Source of the DNA: Microbacterium paraoxydans
GTDB lineage: Bacteria; Actinomycetota; Actinomycetes; Actinomycetales; Microbacteriaceae
NCBI RefSeq assembly: GCF_900105335.1
Contig: NZ_LT629770.1
Coordinates: 1,798,001 to 1,862,000, forward strand
Reading direction: 5' to 3'
Length of the DNA: 64,000 nt
Made by a program: the position numbers and the translations under genes. Shown here in pieces: positions 51,431 to 60,326 of this stretch (its first letter is position 1; the number at the start of each line of letters is the position of its first letter). Under the pieces are notes generated by a model. The model had not been told where the DNA came from. It did no database searches and saw only the letters and a list, made by a program, of their open reading frames with translations.

Positions 51431-52645
51431 GTGGCAGAGGTCTCGACAGGACTCGGCACCGGCCGCGCGAGTGTGAGCGCGGTGCTCGACTTCGCCTGGA
51501 CGGCCGGCGAGTTCACCGCCACCGAGGCGATGGCCGGCACCTCGCTCACCCGCTCCACGGCCATCGACGCCATCGACACGCTCGTCACCGCCGAGGTGCT
51601 GCGCGAGCTGCCGAACGCGCGCGCCATCGGCGACTACCGCTCCGGACGCCCCGCGCGCCGCTTCGCCCTCGCGGCGGACCTCGGCGTGGTGCTGGGCATC
51701 GACGCCGGCGACACGCACCTCGCGGTCACCGTCGCGGATCTGCTCGACCGCACGCTCGTGCATCATCGCGTGGAGGTCGACCCCGCGCAGAGCGCCGACG
51801 ACCGCCGGGCGACGATCCTGCAGCACCTCGCCGCCGCGCGCGACGAGGCCGGGGTGCCCCCGGAGCGCGTGCTCGCCGTGTGCGCCGGTGTCGCCGCCCC
51901 CGTGAACCGCGACGGCATCTCACCCCCGCACCCCGACGGCTTCTGGGAACGCACGAACCCCGGCCTCGCGGACGCTCTGCGCGACTGGGCACCGGTGGTC
52001 GAGGTCAAGAACGACGCCCAGCTGGCCGCGATCGCCGAGGGGACGCTCGGGGTCGCCGTCGACTGCCGCGACTACGTGGCCCTGCTCGCCAGCGAGCGCT
52101 TCGGCGGCGGCGTCGTCGTCGACGGGCATGTACTGCACGGCGCCCACGGCGGCGTCGGCGAGGGCGTGGTGTTCGACCACATCGTCGGCGTCGGCTCGGC
52201 GGTGGGGCTGCGGCACGCGCTGGAGGAGCACGCCCGGGCCGCCGTCGCGGACGGCGAGGCTGCCGCCGACGGACCCATCGGCCGGCTTGTGGCGGATGGG
52301 CCGGTCGATCCCCGGTTGGTGCTGACGCTCGCCGCCTCCGGAGACGCCGACGCCCTCCGCGTCGCCGAGCGCGTGGGCGCCACCCTCGCCCGCGTCGTCG
52401 GGGTGCTCGGCAGCATGTACGACCCCGCGCGCGTGATCATCTGCGGCGCCGTGGCGGAGAGCATCGAACCCGTGCTGGCCGCCGCCCGCCGGATCCTCCC
52501 GGACGAGCTGCACCTGCCCGCACCCGAGATCCTCGCCTCGACGCTCGGCGCGGAGGTCGTGTCAGCCGGGGCCGTCGCGACCGCCCGGAAGGCCGCCCGG
52601 GAACGGGCCGTTCCCCGCCTCGCGGAACAGCGCCTCACCGCCTGA
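51431..52645 (+). CDS. ROK family transcriptional regulator
   Basis: 404 residues from GTG 51431. An N-terminal winged helix (FTATEAMAGTSLTRSTAIDAIDTLVTAEVLRELP) precedes a ROK/ASKHA sugar-kinase-like body (VLGIDAGDTHLAV; VKNDAQLAAIAEG). The Cys-rich zinc motif of many ROK proteins (GHxxxxxxGxxCxCGxxGCxE) is absent; the place has GGVGEGVV. It should sense the imported sugar and repress the divergent SBP-permease-GH13 operon. Kinase activity is unlikely for this form. Confidence 0.9.
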   Translation: MAEVSTGLGTGRASVSAVLDFAWTAGEFTATEAMAGTSLTRSTAIDAIDTLVTAEVLRELPNARAIGDYRSGRPARRFALAADLGVVLGIDAGDTHLAVTVADLLDRTLVHHRVEVDPAQSADDRRATILQHLAAARDEAGVPPERVLAVCAGVAAPVNRDGISPPHPDGFWERTNPGLADALRDWAPVVEVKNDAQLAAIAEGTLGVAVDCRDYVALLASERFGGGVVVDGHVLHGAHGGVGEGVVFDHIVGVGSAVGLRHALEEHARAAVADGEAAADGPIGRLVADGPVDPRLVLTLAASGDADALRVAERVGATLARVVGVLGSMYDPARVIICGAVAESIEPVLAAARRILPDELHLPAPEILASTLGAEVVSAGAVATARKAARERAVPRLAEQRLTA

Positions 52646-52662
52646 CCCTCTCCCTCCCCCCG

Positions 52663-53046
52663 CCAGAACAGGCAAGCACGCGAGTTCAGGCTCTCCCACC
52701 CCTGGCAGCCTGTTCCCGCGCGAACGCCTGTGTCGCGGTCCCCTGTCGCGAGAACAGGCCCCCGCGCGCACTCAGGCGAACGCGGGAGTTCAGGCTCTCC
52801 CACCCCTAGCAGCCTGTTCCCGCGCGAACGCCTGTGTCGCGGTCCCCTGTCGCGAGAACAGGCCCCCGCGCGCACTCAGGCGAACGCGGGAGTTCAGGCT
52901 CTCCCACCCCTAGCAGCCTGTTCCCGCGCGAACGCCTGTGTCGCGGTCCCCTGTCGCGAGAACAGGCCCCCGCGCGCACTCAGGCGAACGCGGGAGTTCA
53001 GGCTCTCCCACCCCTAGCAGCCTGTTCCCGCGCGAACGCCTGTGTC
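52663..53046. repeat. 104-bp tandem repeat array (three full copies plus partial ends)
   Basis: Full copies are at 52687-52790, 52791-52894 and 52895-52998, followed by a 48-bp partial copy (52999-53046). A truncated unit end (52663-52686) precedes them. The three full copies differ by one base (CCCTGGCAG in copy 1, CCCTAGCAG elsewhere). Within each unit a 13-bp stem with one mismatch can form (in copy 1: 52708-52720 with 52747-52759), with GCCTGTTC and GAACAGGC arms. The array fills the 426-bp gap between the ROK gene and the convergent ArsR-like gene. It contains no plausible gene. Confidence 0.92.
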
Positions 53047-53071
53047 ACGCGTCGCACGGACGGGCTCGCGG

Positions 53072-53764
53072 TCAGGACAGTGTCGGCGGAATACCGAAGA
53101 GGCTGTGGAAGGCGGCCGTGCCGGCGGGAGAGATCGTCACGGCGCGCGAGGTCTGCTGAGCGTGGATCCAGCCCCTGTCACGCGCGGCGCGGAGGAGGAC
53201 GGCTCCGAGGTGGCCCGAGAGATGCGAGCGCCGTTCGGTCCAGTCGAGGCAGCTCCGCACAAGAGGACGACGAGACGACGGCACCAAAGCATCCGGCCCC
53301 GCGATGCTCTCGAACAGGTCGCGCCCCGTCGCGGTCACCGCGAGGTCCGGCGTGAGGTGCCCCCGCTCGACGAGCACGTCGAAGAGGGCGACCCCCAGGC
53401 GACCGGCGAGGTGGTCGTAGCAGGTGCGGGCCAGGGCCATGCCGTCTCGCGCCGTCGCCGCACGAAGGCTCGAGACGGGAGCCGCTTTCCCGGCGTATGC
53501 CGTCGCGGCCTCGATGATGTGCGCGGCGTCGGGAGACGCGAGGGTGACGTAGGAGTGCCGCCCCTGTCGGCGGAGTGCGACGAGCCGGACGTCGAGGAGC
53601 GCCGTCAGGTGCTCCGACGCCGTCGACCTCGACACCCCGGCGGCATGCGCGAGCTCGCCGGACGTCCATGCCCGGCCGTCGAGGAGCGCCAGACACATCT
53701 GCACCCGGGTCGGGCTGCTGAGCGCGTGTCCCAGCTGGGACACGGACGAGGGATCGACGATCAC
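53072..53764 (-). CDS. ArsR/SmtB-type winged-helix regulator
   Basis: 230 residues from GTG 53764, overlapping the stop of the flavin reductase gene (GTGA). The N-terminal HTH reads LGHALSSPTRVQMCLALLDGRAWTSGELAHAAGVSRSTASEHLTALLDVRLVALRRQGRHSYVTLAS (about residues 9-80). A second helical half contains ARTCYDHLAGRLGVALFDVLVERGHL, common in ArsR proteins that sense organic compounds rather than metals. No metal-binding Cys set is visible. It is co-transcribed with a flavin reductase-like gene it may regulate. Confidence 0.85.
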   Translation of the reverse strand: MIVDPSSVSQLGHALSSPTRVQMCLALLDGRAWTSGELAHAAGVSRSTASEHLTALLDVRLVALRRQGRHSYVTLASPDAAHIIEAATAYAGKAAPVSSLRAATARDGMALARTCYDHLAGRLGVALFDVLVERGHLTPDLAVTATGRDLFESIAGPDALVPSSRRPLVRSCLDWTERRSHLSGHLGAVLLRAARDRGWIHAQQTSRAVTISPAGTAAFHSLFGIPPTLS

Positions 53765-54384
53765 GCCACGACGGGGTCGTCGAGGAGCGGCGCGCGGAAG
53801 TTGGAGCCGACCCGAGGCCCCTGGGCGAAGTAGTGGCGGAAGGCGTAGGAGAGAGGGTCCCACTTGTCCGTGTCGATGCGGTCCGGTCCGTGCGCCTTCA
53901 GGATGTCCTCGTGCACGTGGACCTGCAGGACCTCCGCTTCGACCGCCAGTGCGTCGCCGCCGTCGATCGGGATGATCTGCGCCACGCGCGCTTCGATCTG
54001 CACCGGACATTCTGAAATCCGGAACGGGATCACCGCGTCCGACGGGACAGGGGTGAAGCCCCCGAGACTCCATTTGTCCGGCTCATGCCGGTACGCGGGA
54101 ACCTTCTCGGCGGGAACCGGCGAGCGGCCGGTGGTCGGCGCGATCGCCTCCACGGCGTGCACGAGGTCGGCGGAGGGGAGGTTGATGACGAGGTCCCTGA
54201 CCCGTTCGATGTTCGCGGCCGCCTGTCCTTCGGCACCGAGCCCGAGCATGTACCGCGGCCCCAGCGCCCATGCGGACGAGATCGGGCTGATGTTCGACGA
54301 CCCGTCGGGGTTGACCGTGGTGATCAGCGCGACGGGGGTCCCGAAGTACAACACCGGCAGGTCGACGCTCCGCGTGGTTCTCAT
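53761..54384 (-). CDS. Flavin reductase-like (FMN-binding split-barrel) protein
   Basis: 207 residues. YFGTPVALITTVNPDGSSNISPISSAWALGPRYMLGLG is the N-terminal FMN-binding strand set of the flavin-reductase/DIM6-NTAB family, and CPVQIEARVAQIIPI follows later. Relatives reduce flavins for monooxygenases or bind FMN for other redox chemistry. It is co-transcribed with the ArsR-like gene, and the divergent start is facing E2. No monooxygenase partner is adjacent. Confidence 0.85.
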   Translation of the reverse strand: MRTTRSVDLPVLYFGTPVALITTVNPDGSSNISPISSAWALGPRYMLGLGAEGQAAANIERVRDLVINLPSADLVHAVEAIAPTTGRSPVPAEKVPAYRHEPDKWSLGGFTPVPSDAVIPFRISECPVQIEARVAQIIPIDGGDALAVEAEVLQVHVHEDILKAHGPDRIDTDKWDPLSYAFRHYFAQGPRVGSNFRAPLLDDPVVA

Positions 54385-54436
54385 CCGTCCATTCTCGCCA
54401 CCCGACCGTTCGGGCCGCGCCGAAGTGTGGACTCCC

Positions 54437-55801
54437 TCAGTCCACCAGGAGCGCGGGCTCCTCGAGGATGGAGGCGACGTCGGCGATAAAGCGGCTCATG
54501 CCGTCGCCGTCGATCACGCGGTGGTCGAACGAGCCGGCGACCGTGGTCACCCAGCGCGGGCGCACCTCGCCGTCGACGACCCAGGGCTTCTGGCTGATCG
54601 TGCCCATGGCGACGATGCCCGCCTCCCCCGGGTTGATGATCGGCGTGCCCGCGTCCATCCCGAACACGCCGATGTTCGTGATGGTGATGGTGCCGTTCTG
54701 CTGGTCGGCCGGCGGGGTCTTGCCCTCGCGTGCCGTGAGCGTGAGCCGGTTCAGGGCGCGGGCGAGGTCCTTCATGCTGAGGTCCTGCGCGTCCTTGATG
54801 TTCGGCACGAGCAGACCGCGGGGCGTGGCGGCGGCGATGCCGAGGTTCACGTAGTGGCGCACGGCGATCTCGGCCCCGGCTTCGGTGTCGATCCAGGCCG
54901 CGTTGACCATCGGCGTCCGGCGGACCGCCCAGATCACCGCGCGGGCCATGATGAGCAGTGGCGAGACCTTGATGTCGGCGTAGTCGGGCGAGGCCTTGAG
55001 GCGCTTGACGAGCTCCATCGTGCGGGTGGCGTCGATCTCCTTCCACACCGTCACGTGCGGGGCGGAGTACGCGCTCTGCACCATCGCCGACGACGTCGCC
55101 TTGCGCACGCCCTTCACGGGGATGGACTCGGTGCGGTCGTCCCCGGCCGCCGACGGGCGCACGGGCGCGAGGCCACGCGCCAGGCCGGACGGGGCCTGCG
55201 GCGCGGGGACGGTCTCCTCCCGCACGCTCCCCCACTCCGGGGTCTCGATGTTGCGGAAGACGCTGGCCTGGGAGGCGTGCTTCATGACGTCGTCCCGGGT
55301 GACCTCGCCGTCGGCACCCGTGGGCGTCACGCTCGTGAGGTCGACGCCGAGGTCGCGGGCGAGCTTGCGGATCGGCGGCTTCGCGATCACGCCGACCGAC
55401 GACCGCACGGGGCGCTCGGCCGGGCGCTTGCGTCGCGAGGTCGCGCCGCTTCCGGAGCCGTAGCCGACGAGCACCGACCCGCCGCCCTCCTCGGGCGCGG
55501 GCGCCTCCGCCGTCGCGACGGTGCCGGGGGCGACCGAACCGGTCCCCGAGCCGGCCGCAGGGTCGGTCACGAAGGTGATGATCGGGGTGCCGACCTCGAC
55601 CGTCGCCCCCTCGTCGACGAGCAGCTCGCCGACCACGCCCGCGTGCGGGGAGGGCAGCTCGACGAGGGACTTCGCGGTCTCGATCTCGCAGATGACGTCG
55701 TTGATGGCGACCCGGTCGCCCGGGGCCACCTTCCACGCGACGATCTCGGCCTCGGTCAGCCCTTCGCCGACGTCCGGGAGGGGGAAGTTCTGCGTGCTCA
55801 T
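54437..55801 (-). CDS. bkdC: Branched-chain 2-oxoacid dehydrogenase E2 (dihydrolipoyl acyltransferase)
   Basis: 454 residues from ATG 55801, with AAAGGA upstream. One lipoyl domain at about 1-78, with the lipoylated K44 in [10 protein letters not shown]; an Ala/Gly-rich linker; a peripheral-subunit-binding domain with [29 protein letters not shown]; and a C-terminal catalytic domain with the active-site HRVIDGDG (H427, D431). It passes acyl groups from lipoyl to CoA. It forms a complex with the E1 alpha/beta subunits upstream and an E3 encoded elsewhere. Confidence 0.93.
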   Translation of the reverse strand: MSTQNFPLPDVGEGLTEAEIVAWKVAPGDRVAINDVICEIETAKSLVELPSPHAGVVGELLVDEGATVEVGTPIITFVTDPAAGSGTGSVAPGTVATAEAPAPEEGGGSVLVGYGSGSGATSRRKRPAERPVRSSVGVIAKPPIRKLARDLGVDLTSVTPTGADGEVTRDDVMKHASQASVFRNIETPEWGSVREETVPAPQAPSGLARGLAPVRPSAAGDDRTESIPVKGVRKATSSAMVQSAYSAPHVTVWKEIDATRTMELVKRLKASPDYADIKVSPLLIMARAVIWAVRRTPMVNAAWIDTEAGAEIAVRHYVNLGIAAATPRGLLVPNIKDAQDLSMKDLARALNRLTLTAREGKTPPADQQNGTITITNIGVFGMDAGTPIINPGEAGIVAMGTISQKPWVVDGEVRPRWVTTVAGSFDHRVIDGDGMSRFIADVASILEEPALLVD

Positions 55802-55823
55802 GCGGAGTCCTTTCGTGGGCCGC

Positions 55824-55909
55824 GTTCACAACTCAGGAGACTCGAACCGGTGCGCGCCCCTGCGCCCGCGCTGGACGGGTGAAGGGGGCGGTTGTCCTGA
55901 GTTGTGAAC
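55824..55909. repeat. Perfect 15-bp inverted repeat between E1beta and E2 genes
   Basis: GTTCACAACTCAGGA (55824-55838) and TCCTGAGTTGTGAAC (55895-55909) flank 56 bases. It lies in the 122-bp intercistronic space of the bkd operon. It could fold in mRNA as a long-loop hairpin or be the ends of a short inserted element. Whether it is recurrent in the genome could not be tested here. Confidence 0.8.
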
Positions 55910-55923
55910 ATGGAACGTCGGTG

Positions 55924-56904
55924 TCAGTAGGCCAGGGAGCGGTCGACGGCTTCGAGGATGCGGTCGGCATCCGGCAGGTACGCGCCCTCGAGCTTCGCGG
56001 GCGGGAACGGGGTGTCGTAGCCGGAGACGCGCAGCACCGGAGCCTCGAGGGCGTAGAACGCGCGCTCCATGACGGTCGCGGCGATCTCGCTGCCGAGGCT
56101 CGTGAATCCCGGAGCCTCCTGCGCGTAGACCATGCGTCCGGTCTTGCGCACCGACCCGAGGATCGGCTCGTAGTCCACCGGCGACAGCGAGCGCACGTCA
56201 ACGACCTCGCAGCTCGTGCCCTCGGCCTCGGCGAGCGCGGCGGCCTGGAGCAGCGTCGTCACCATGGCGCCGTGTCCGACGAGCGTGACGTCGGTTCCGG
56301 TCCGCACCACCCGCGAGGAGTGCAGCGGGACGGCGGAGGCGTCGAGCTCGACCTCGCCCTTCGGCCAGTACCGGCTCTTCGGCTCCAGGAAGATCACCGG
56401 GTCGTCCGAGGCGATGGCCTCCTGGATCATCCAGTAGGCGTCGTTCGCGGTGGACGGCGACACCACGCGCAGACCGGGGGTGTGCGTGAAGTAGGCCTCC
56501 GGGCTCTCCTGGTGGTGCTCGACCGCCCCGATGTGCCCGCCGTACGGAATGCGGATCACGACGGGCAGCCGCAGCGACCCCTCGTGCCGGTTGGTGAGCT
56601 TGGCGAGCTGGGTGGTGATCTGGTCGAACGCGGGGAAGACGAAGCCGTCGAACTGGATCTCGACGACGGGACGGAATCCGGCTATCGCGAGGCCGATCGC
56701 GGTGCCGACCAGGGCCGACTCCGCGAGCGGGGTGTCCAGCACGCGCTGCTCCCCGAAGTCGCGCTGCAGGTGCTCGGTGATGCGGAACACGCCGCCGAGC
56801 TTGCCGATGTCCTCGCCCATGAGGATGACCTTCGGGTCGTCCTCCATCGCCTTGCGCATACCGGCGTTCAGCGCCTTGCCCAGCGGCATGGTCTCCCGGG
56901 TCAC
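55924..56904 (-). CDS. bkdB: 2-oxoacid dehydrogenase E1 component, beta subunit
   Basis: 326 residues from GTG 56904, overlapping the E1alpha stop (GTGA); ATG 56889 is the alternative start. Family marks are KVILMGEDIGKLGGVFRIT, DTPLAESALVGTAIGLA, EIQFDGFVFPAFDQITTQ and PYGGHIGAVEHHQESPEAYFTHTPGLRVVSPS. It forms an alpha2beta2 ThDP tetramer with E1alpha that decarboxylates branched-chain keto acids from Val, Leu and Ile. The products prime anteiso/iso fatty acids, abundant in Microbacteriaceae. Confidence 0.93.
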   Translation of the reverse strand: MTRETMPLGKALNAGMRKAMEDDPKVILMGEDIGKLGGVFRITEHLQRDFGEQRVLDTPLAESALVGTAIGLAIAGFRPVVEIQFDGFVFPAFDQITTQLAKLTNRHEGSLRLPVVIRIPYGGHIGAVEHHQESPEAYFTHTPGLRVVSPSTANDAYWMIQEAIASDDPVIFLEPKSRYWPKGEVELDASAVPLHSSRVVRTGTDVTLVGHGAMVTTLLQAAALAEAEGTSCEVVDVRSLSPVDYEPILGSVRKTGRMVYAQEAPGFTSLGSEIAATVMERAFYALEAPVLRVSGYDTPFPPAKLEGAYLPDADRILEAVDRSLAY

Positions 56905-58028
56905 TGGCCTTCTCCTTCGAACGACGCCTCGTAGCGGGCGCGCCAGGCTTTCTGCTCCTCGATCAGCGGATGCGGCTCGCTGTACACGTGGTCGAACATG
57001 AGGTCGGCGCGGGGCGGGCCGAGCTGCACGGTGCGGGCGCGGAGGTCTTCCGCGGCATCGGCGGCCTCGGCGTCGACCTCGGTGAAGAAGCTCTCCTCGG
57101 CGCCGCGGTTCTCCAGGAACGCGCGCATCCGGACGATCGGGTCCCGCCCGGCCCACGCGAGCTCCTCGTCGTCGCCGCGGTACTTCGTGGGATCGTCGCT
57201 GGTCGTGTGCGCACCGAGCCGGTAGGTCACGGCCTCGATGGCGCGGGGTCCGCCGCCGGCGCGCGCCTCGTCGAGGGCCACCCGGGACACCGCGTAGCTG
57301 GCGAGCACGTCGTTGCCGTCCACGCGGACGCTCGGGATGCCGTACCCGGCGCTGCGCTGCACGAGCGGCACGCGCGACTGCGTGGTGACGGGGACCGAGA
57401 TCGCCCAGTGGTTGTTCTGCAGGAAGAACAGCGTCGGGGCCTGGTAGCTGGCCGCGAACACCATGGCCTCGTGCACGTCGCCCTGGCTGGAGGCGCCGTC
57501 GCCGTAGTAGACGACGACCGCCTCGTCGCGCTCAGGGTCGCCGGTGCCGGTGCGCCCGTCGAACGTGAGGCCCATCGCATAGCCGGCGGCGTGCAGCACC
57601 TGCGAGCCGAGGACGAGCGTGTAGAGCCGGGTATTGCCGTTCTTCGGGTCGGTCGGGTCCCAGCCGCCGTGGGAGACGCCGCGCATGAGCTTGATGATGT
57701 CCACCGGGTCCACGCCGCGGATCCGGGTGACCGCGTGCTCGCGGTACGAGGGGAAGATCGTGTCCTGTGCGCGGGCGGCCCGACCGGAGCCGACCTGCGC
57801 CGCCTCCTGTCCGCGGCTCGGCGGCCACAAGGCGAGCTGGCCCTGGCGCTGCAGGTTGGTGGCCTGGGTGTCGATCGCGCGGATGCCCACCATGTCGCGG
57901 TAGAACTGCGCGAGCTCGGCGTCGGGGATCGCCTCGATGAGCGGCAGGTACTGCTCCGCGGCGGGCGTCGGGGCGACCTTTCCGGTCTCGTCCAGAACGC
58001 GCACGAGGGGGGTCTCAGAGGTGCTCAC
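56901..58028 (-). CDS. bkdA: 2-oxoacid dehydrogenase E1 component, alpha subunit
   Basis: 375 residues from GTG 58028, supported by a TAGCGT -10 box seven bases upstream. The ThDP-binding motif is YYGDGASSQGDVHEAMVFAASYQAPTLFFLQNNHWAIS (GDG...NN), with SHGGWDP and GAHTTSDDPTKYRGDDE as the phosphorylation-loop-like region. It starts the bkdA-bkdB-bkdC operon. Assignment to branched-chain rather than pyruvate dehydrogenase is based on the separate alpha/beta subunits and the general sequence; it is likely but unproven. Confidence 0.92.
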   Translation of the reverse strand: MSTSETPLVRVLDETGKVAPTPAAEQYLPLIEAIPDAELAQFYRDMVGIRAIDTQATNLQRQGQLALWPPSRGQEAAQVGSGRAARAQDTIFPSYREHAVTRIRGVDPVDIIKLMRGVSHGGWDPTDPKNGNTRLYTLVLGSQVLHAAGYAMGLTFDGRTGTGDPERDEAVVVYYGDGASSQGDVHEAMVFAASYQAPTLFFLQNNHWAISVPVTTQSRVPLVQRSAGYGIPSVRVDGNDVLASYAVSRVALDEARAGGGPRAIEAVTYRLGAHTTSDDPTKYRGDDEELAWAGRDPIVRMRAFLENRGAEESFFTEVDAEAADAAEDLRARTVQLGPPRADLMFDHVYSEPHPLIEEQKAWRARYEASFEGEGQ

Positions 58029-58133
58029 GGTCCCCACGCTACCCGCGTCGGCATGCCGGGTCACGCATACCTAGGACGCCCTCGTATCTCCCCGGAACCC
58101 CGAGATTCCGCGGTTCGCAGGGCGGTGCCGCGC

Positions 58134-59201
58134 TCAGCGGAGGGTCGCCGCGACCTCGAGCACGCGGGCGACGGCCGCCTCCTCGCCGACGGAGATCCGG
58201 ATGCCGTCGCCGGAGAACGGACGCACGATCAGGTCGGCGTCGACGAACGCCGCCGCGACCTCGTCGGTGCGCGCGCCGGTCGGCAGCCAGACGAAGTTGC
58301 CCTGGGCGTCCGGCACCTCCCAGCCCTGCGCTCGGAGCCCCTCGACGAGACGGGCGCGACGTTCGACGATCACGGCGACGCGCTCCAGGAGTTCGGCTTC
58401 GGCGTCGAGGCTCGCGATGGCGGCGTTCTCGGCCGCGGACGTGACCGACAGCGGGATGCCGGTCGTCCGTGCCGCGTCGAGCACCTTCTCGTGGCCGATC
58501 GCGTAGCCGACCCGGAGGCCCGCCAGACCATAGGCCTTGGAGAACGTGCGGAGGACGACCACGTTCGGGTGCGTCTCGAACACGCGCTCGGCCAGGCCGT
58601 CGACGGCATCGGGGGCGATGACGAACTCGGCGTAGGCCTCGTCGAGGATGATGAGCACGTCGGACGGCACACGGTCCACGAACGCCGCGAACTCGGCAGA
58701 GGTGACGACGGGTCCGGTCGGGTTGTTCGGGGTGCAGACGATGATCGCGCGCGTGCGGTCGGTCACGGCGTCGGCCATCGCGTCGAGGTCGTGGCGGGAG
58801 TCGGCCGTCAGCGGCACCTGCACCCCGGTCGCGCCCGCGACCAGCGGCAGGCTCGGGTACGCCTCGAATGACCGCCAGGCGTAGACGACCTCGTCGCCGA
58901 CCGAGGCAGTGGCGAGGACGAGCTGATGCAGGATCGCGACACTGCCGGAGGCGACATGGACCTGCTCGGGCTCGACCCCGTAGCGGGCCCCGAGCCGCGC
59001 ACGCAGGCGGCCGGCGGTGGCATCGGGATACCGGTTCATCGGCGTCGTGTGCTGCAGCGCGTCGAGGACCGAGGGCAGCGGGTCGAACGGATTCTCGTTG
59101 CTGGAGAGCTTGAAGGCCTCGGGACCGGCCTGCTTGCCCTGGCGGTACGGCGCGAGGGAGGCGATGGCGGGACGGATGCGGGGCAGGGTCGGCTCGGTCA
59201 C
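58134..59201 (-). CDS. hisC: Histidinol-phosphate aminotransferase (or aromatic aminotransferase)
   Basis: 355 residues from GTG 59201, with TAGACT six bases upstream. A class I/II fold PLP enzyme: [50 protein letters not shown], and the PLP lysine in [18 protein letters not shown]. It makes histidinol phosphate from imidazole-acetol phosphate, or acts on aromatic keto acids (the Pat branch). No other his genes are next to it, so the aromatic role remains possible. Confidence 0.88.
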   Translation of the reverse strand: MTEPTLPRIRPAIASLAPYRQGKQAGPEAFKLSSNENPFDPLPSVLDALQHTTPMNRYPDATAGRLRARLGARYGVEPEQVHVASGSVAILHQLVLATASVGDEVVYAWRSFEAYPSLPLVAGATGVQVPLTADSRHDLDAMADAVTDRTRAIIVCTPNNPTGPVVTSAEFAAFVDRVPSDVLIILDEAYAEFVIAPDAVDGLAERVFETHPNVVVLRTFSKAYGLAGLRVGYAIGHEKVLDAARTTGIPLSVTSAAENAAIASLDAEAELLERVAVIVERRARLVEGLRAQGWEVPDAQGNFVWLPTGARTDEVAAAFVDADLIVRPFSGDGIRISVGEEAAVARVLEVAATLR

Positions 59202-59255
59202 GCGTCGAGTCTAGGACGTGCGGCCCGCCACCCTTTCGAGGCCGAGGGCCCGGTG

Positions 59256-59270
59256 ATACCATTCTGGTAT
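59256..59270. promoter_or_regulatory. Palindromic operator of the toxin-antitoxin pair
   Basis: ATACCA-TTC-TGGTAT, a perfect 6-bp-armed palindrome. It contains TACCAT as a possible -10 box, six bases before ATG 59269, and overlaps that start codon. It is ideally placed for autorepression by the ribbon-helix-helix antitoxin. Confidence 0.7.
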
Positions 59271-59475
59271 GGCTATGACGGTGCGACTCCCTGAGGAACT
59301 CGATGCACGGCTCGAAGACATCGCACGAGCCCGGCACGTCTCCAAGCACGCCGTGATCATCGAGGCGGCCACCCGGTTCGCGGACAGCGAGTCCAAGACC
59401 GATCGAGTTCTGGCGCTCGCGGACGAGGTGACCGAACGCTACGGCGACGCCATCACGCGCCTCGAAGACGCCTGA
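59269..59475 (+). CDS. Ribbon-helix-helix antitoxin
   Basis: 68 residues (or 66 from ATG 59275). MTVRLPEELDARLEDIARARHVSKHAVIIEAATRFAD is a CopG/RHH fold: a beta strand and two helices that bind DNA as a dimer. The remaining tail would contact the toxin. The Doc-like toxin gene starts three bases after its stop. It probably represses its own promoter at the 59256-59270 palindrome. Confidence 0.88.
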   Translation: MAMTVRLPEELDARLEDIARARHVSKHAVIIEAATRFADSESKTDRVLALADEVTERYGDAITRLEDA

Positions 59476-59478
59476 TCG

Positions 59479-59862
59479 ATGGCCACCGAGTACATCGAGC
59501 CCGAGCAGGCCCTCGCGCTGATCGCGAAGCTCGGCCTGCATGTGCGCGACGAGGGCCTGCTCTTCTCCGCTCTGGCGCGACCCGCCGCCGGCATGTTCGG
59601 CGTCGATGCGTATCCGACGTTCGCGGAGAAGGCGGCGGCCCTGATGAGCTCCGTCGCCCAGAATCACGCACTGTTCGACGGGAACAAGCGCACAGCGCTC
59701 TATCTCACCTTCATCTTCATCCGGCTGAACGGCTACGACATCACCTTCACGAACGACGAAGCCTTCGAGTTCGTCATCGATGTCGCGCAGAGCCGGATGG
59801 ATCTCGGGGAGATCGCCCAGGTTCTCGCCGCCCACATCCGTCCGGTGGACGACCGCGGCTGA
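59479..59862 (+). CDS. Fic/Doc family toxin
   Basis: 127 residues, the short Doc form. The active-site motif is HALFDGNKR at 63-71, agreeing with HxFx(D/A)GNKR; H63 is the catalytic base and the GNKR loop holds phosphate. Doc phosphorylates EF-Tu, whereas Fic enzymes AMPylate; the GNK form here leans to a Fic-like loop. Type II toxin next to its RHH antitoxin. Confidence 0.9.
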   Translation: MATEYIEPEQALALIAKLGLHVRDEGLLFSALARPAAGMFGVDAYPTFAEKAAALMSSVAQNHALFDGNKRTALYLTFIFIRLNGYDITFTNDEAFEFVIDVAQSRMDLGEIAQVLAAHIRPVDDRG

Positions 59863-59896
59863 CACCGCGGGCCCCTCGTGGGAGACTGAACGCATC

Positions 59897-60301
59897 ATGC
59901 GCTTCATCATCCGGGTCGTCGTCAACGCGTTCGCCATCTGGGTCGTCACGCTCATCCCCGTGCTCCAGGTCACGGTGCGCGCCTTCCCGCCGGGCGAGAC
60001 GCTCCAGCTCGTCCTGACGCTGCTCGCGGTCGGAGCCCTCTTCGCGCTGGTGAACACCATCATCGGCACGGTCGTGAAGATCGTCGCCTTCCCGCTGTAC
60101 ATCCTCACGTTCGGCCTCATCGGCTTCCTCATCAACGGCTTCCTGCTCTGGCTGACCGCCTGGATCACCAGCAGCTTCGGGTGGGGTCTGACGGTCGAGT
60201 CGTTCTGGTGGGGCGTTCTCGCCGCCCTGATCATCTCGATCATCAACGGCATCTTCGGCTTCATCCTGCGCCCGCAGAACAAGCGCTCCCGCCGCGACTG
60301 A
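59897..60301 (+). CDS. Phage holin family 4 superfamily-like membrane protein
   Basis: 134 residues, four membrane helices with little else: RFIIRVVVNAFAIWVVTLIPVL, LVLTLLAVGALFALVNTIIGTVVKIVAFPLYILTFGLIGFLINGFLLWLTAWI and FWWGVLAALIISIINGIFGFIL. It matches the Phage_holin_4_2 (DUF360) family, which in ordinary chromosomes is not phage-derived. Function is unknown. It follows the toxin gene by 34 bp on the same strand. Confidence 0.85.
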   Translation: MRFIIRVVVNAFAIWVVTLIPVLQVTVRAFPPGETLQLVLTLLAVGALFALVNTIIGTVVKIVAFPLYILTFGLIGFLINGFLLWLTAWITSSFGWGLTVESFWWGVLAALIISIINGIFGFILRPQNKRSRRD

Positions 60302-60326
60302 CCCGCCTGCGGACGGCGCGTGCGGC

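Noticed and set aside
52687..53046. CRISPR array
   Set aside because: Units are contiguous and identical with no unique spacers, and no cas genes are near.
52730..53355. Three repeated open frames starting with MSRSPVART
   Set aside because: They arise because the 104-bp repeat is open in several frames; no ribosome-binding site, no stable protein features.
59897..60301. Prophage remnant suggested by the holin-like protein
   Set aside because: The family is common as a single chromosomal gene, and no other phage gene is present.
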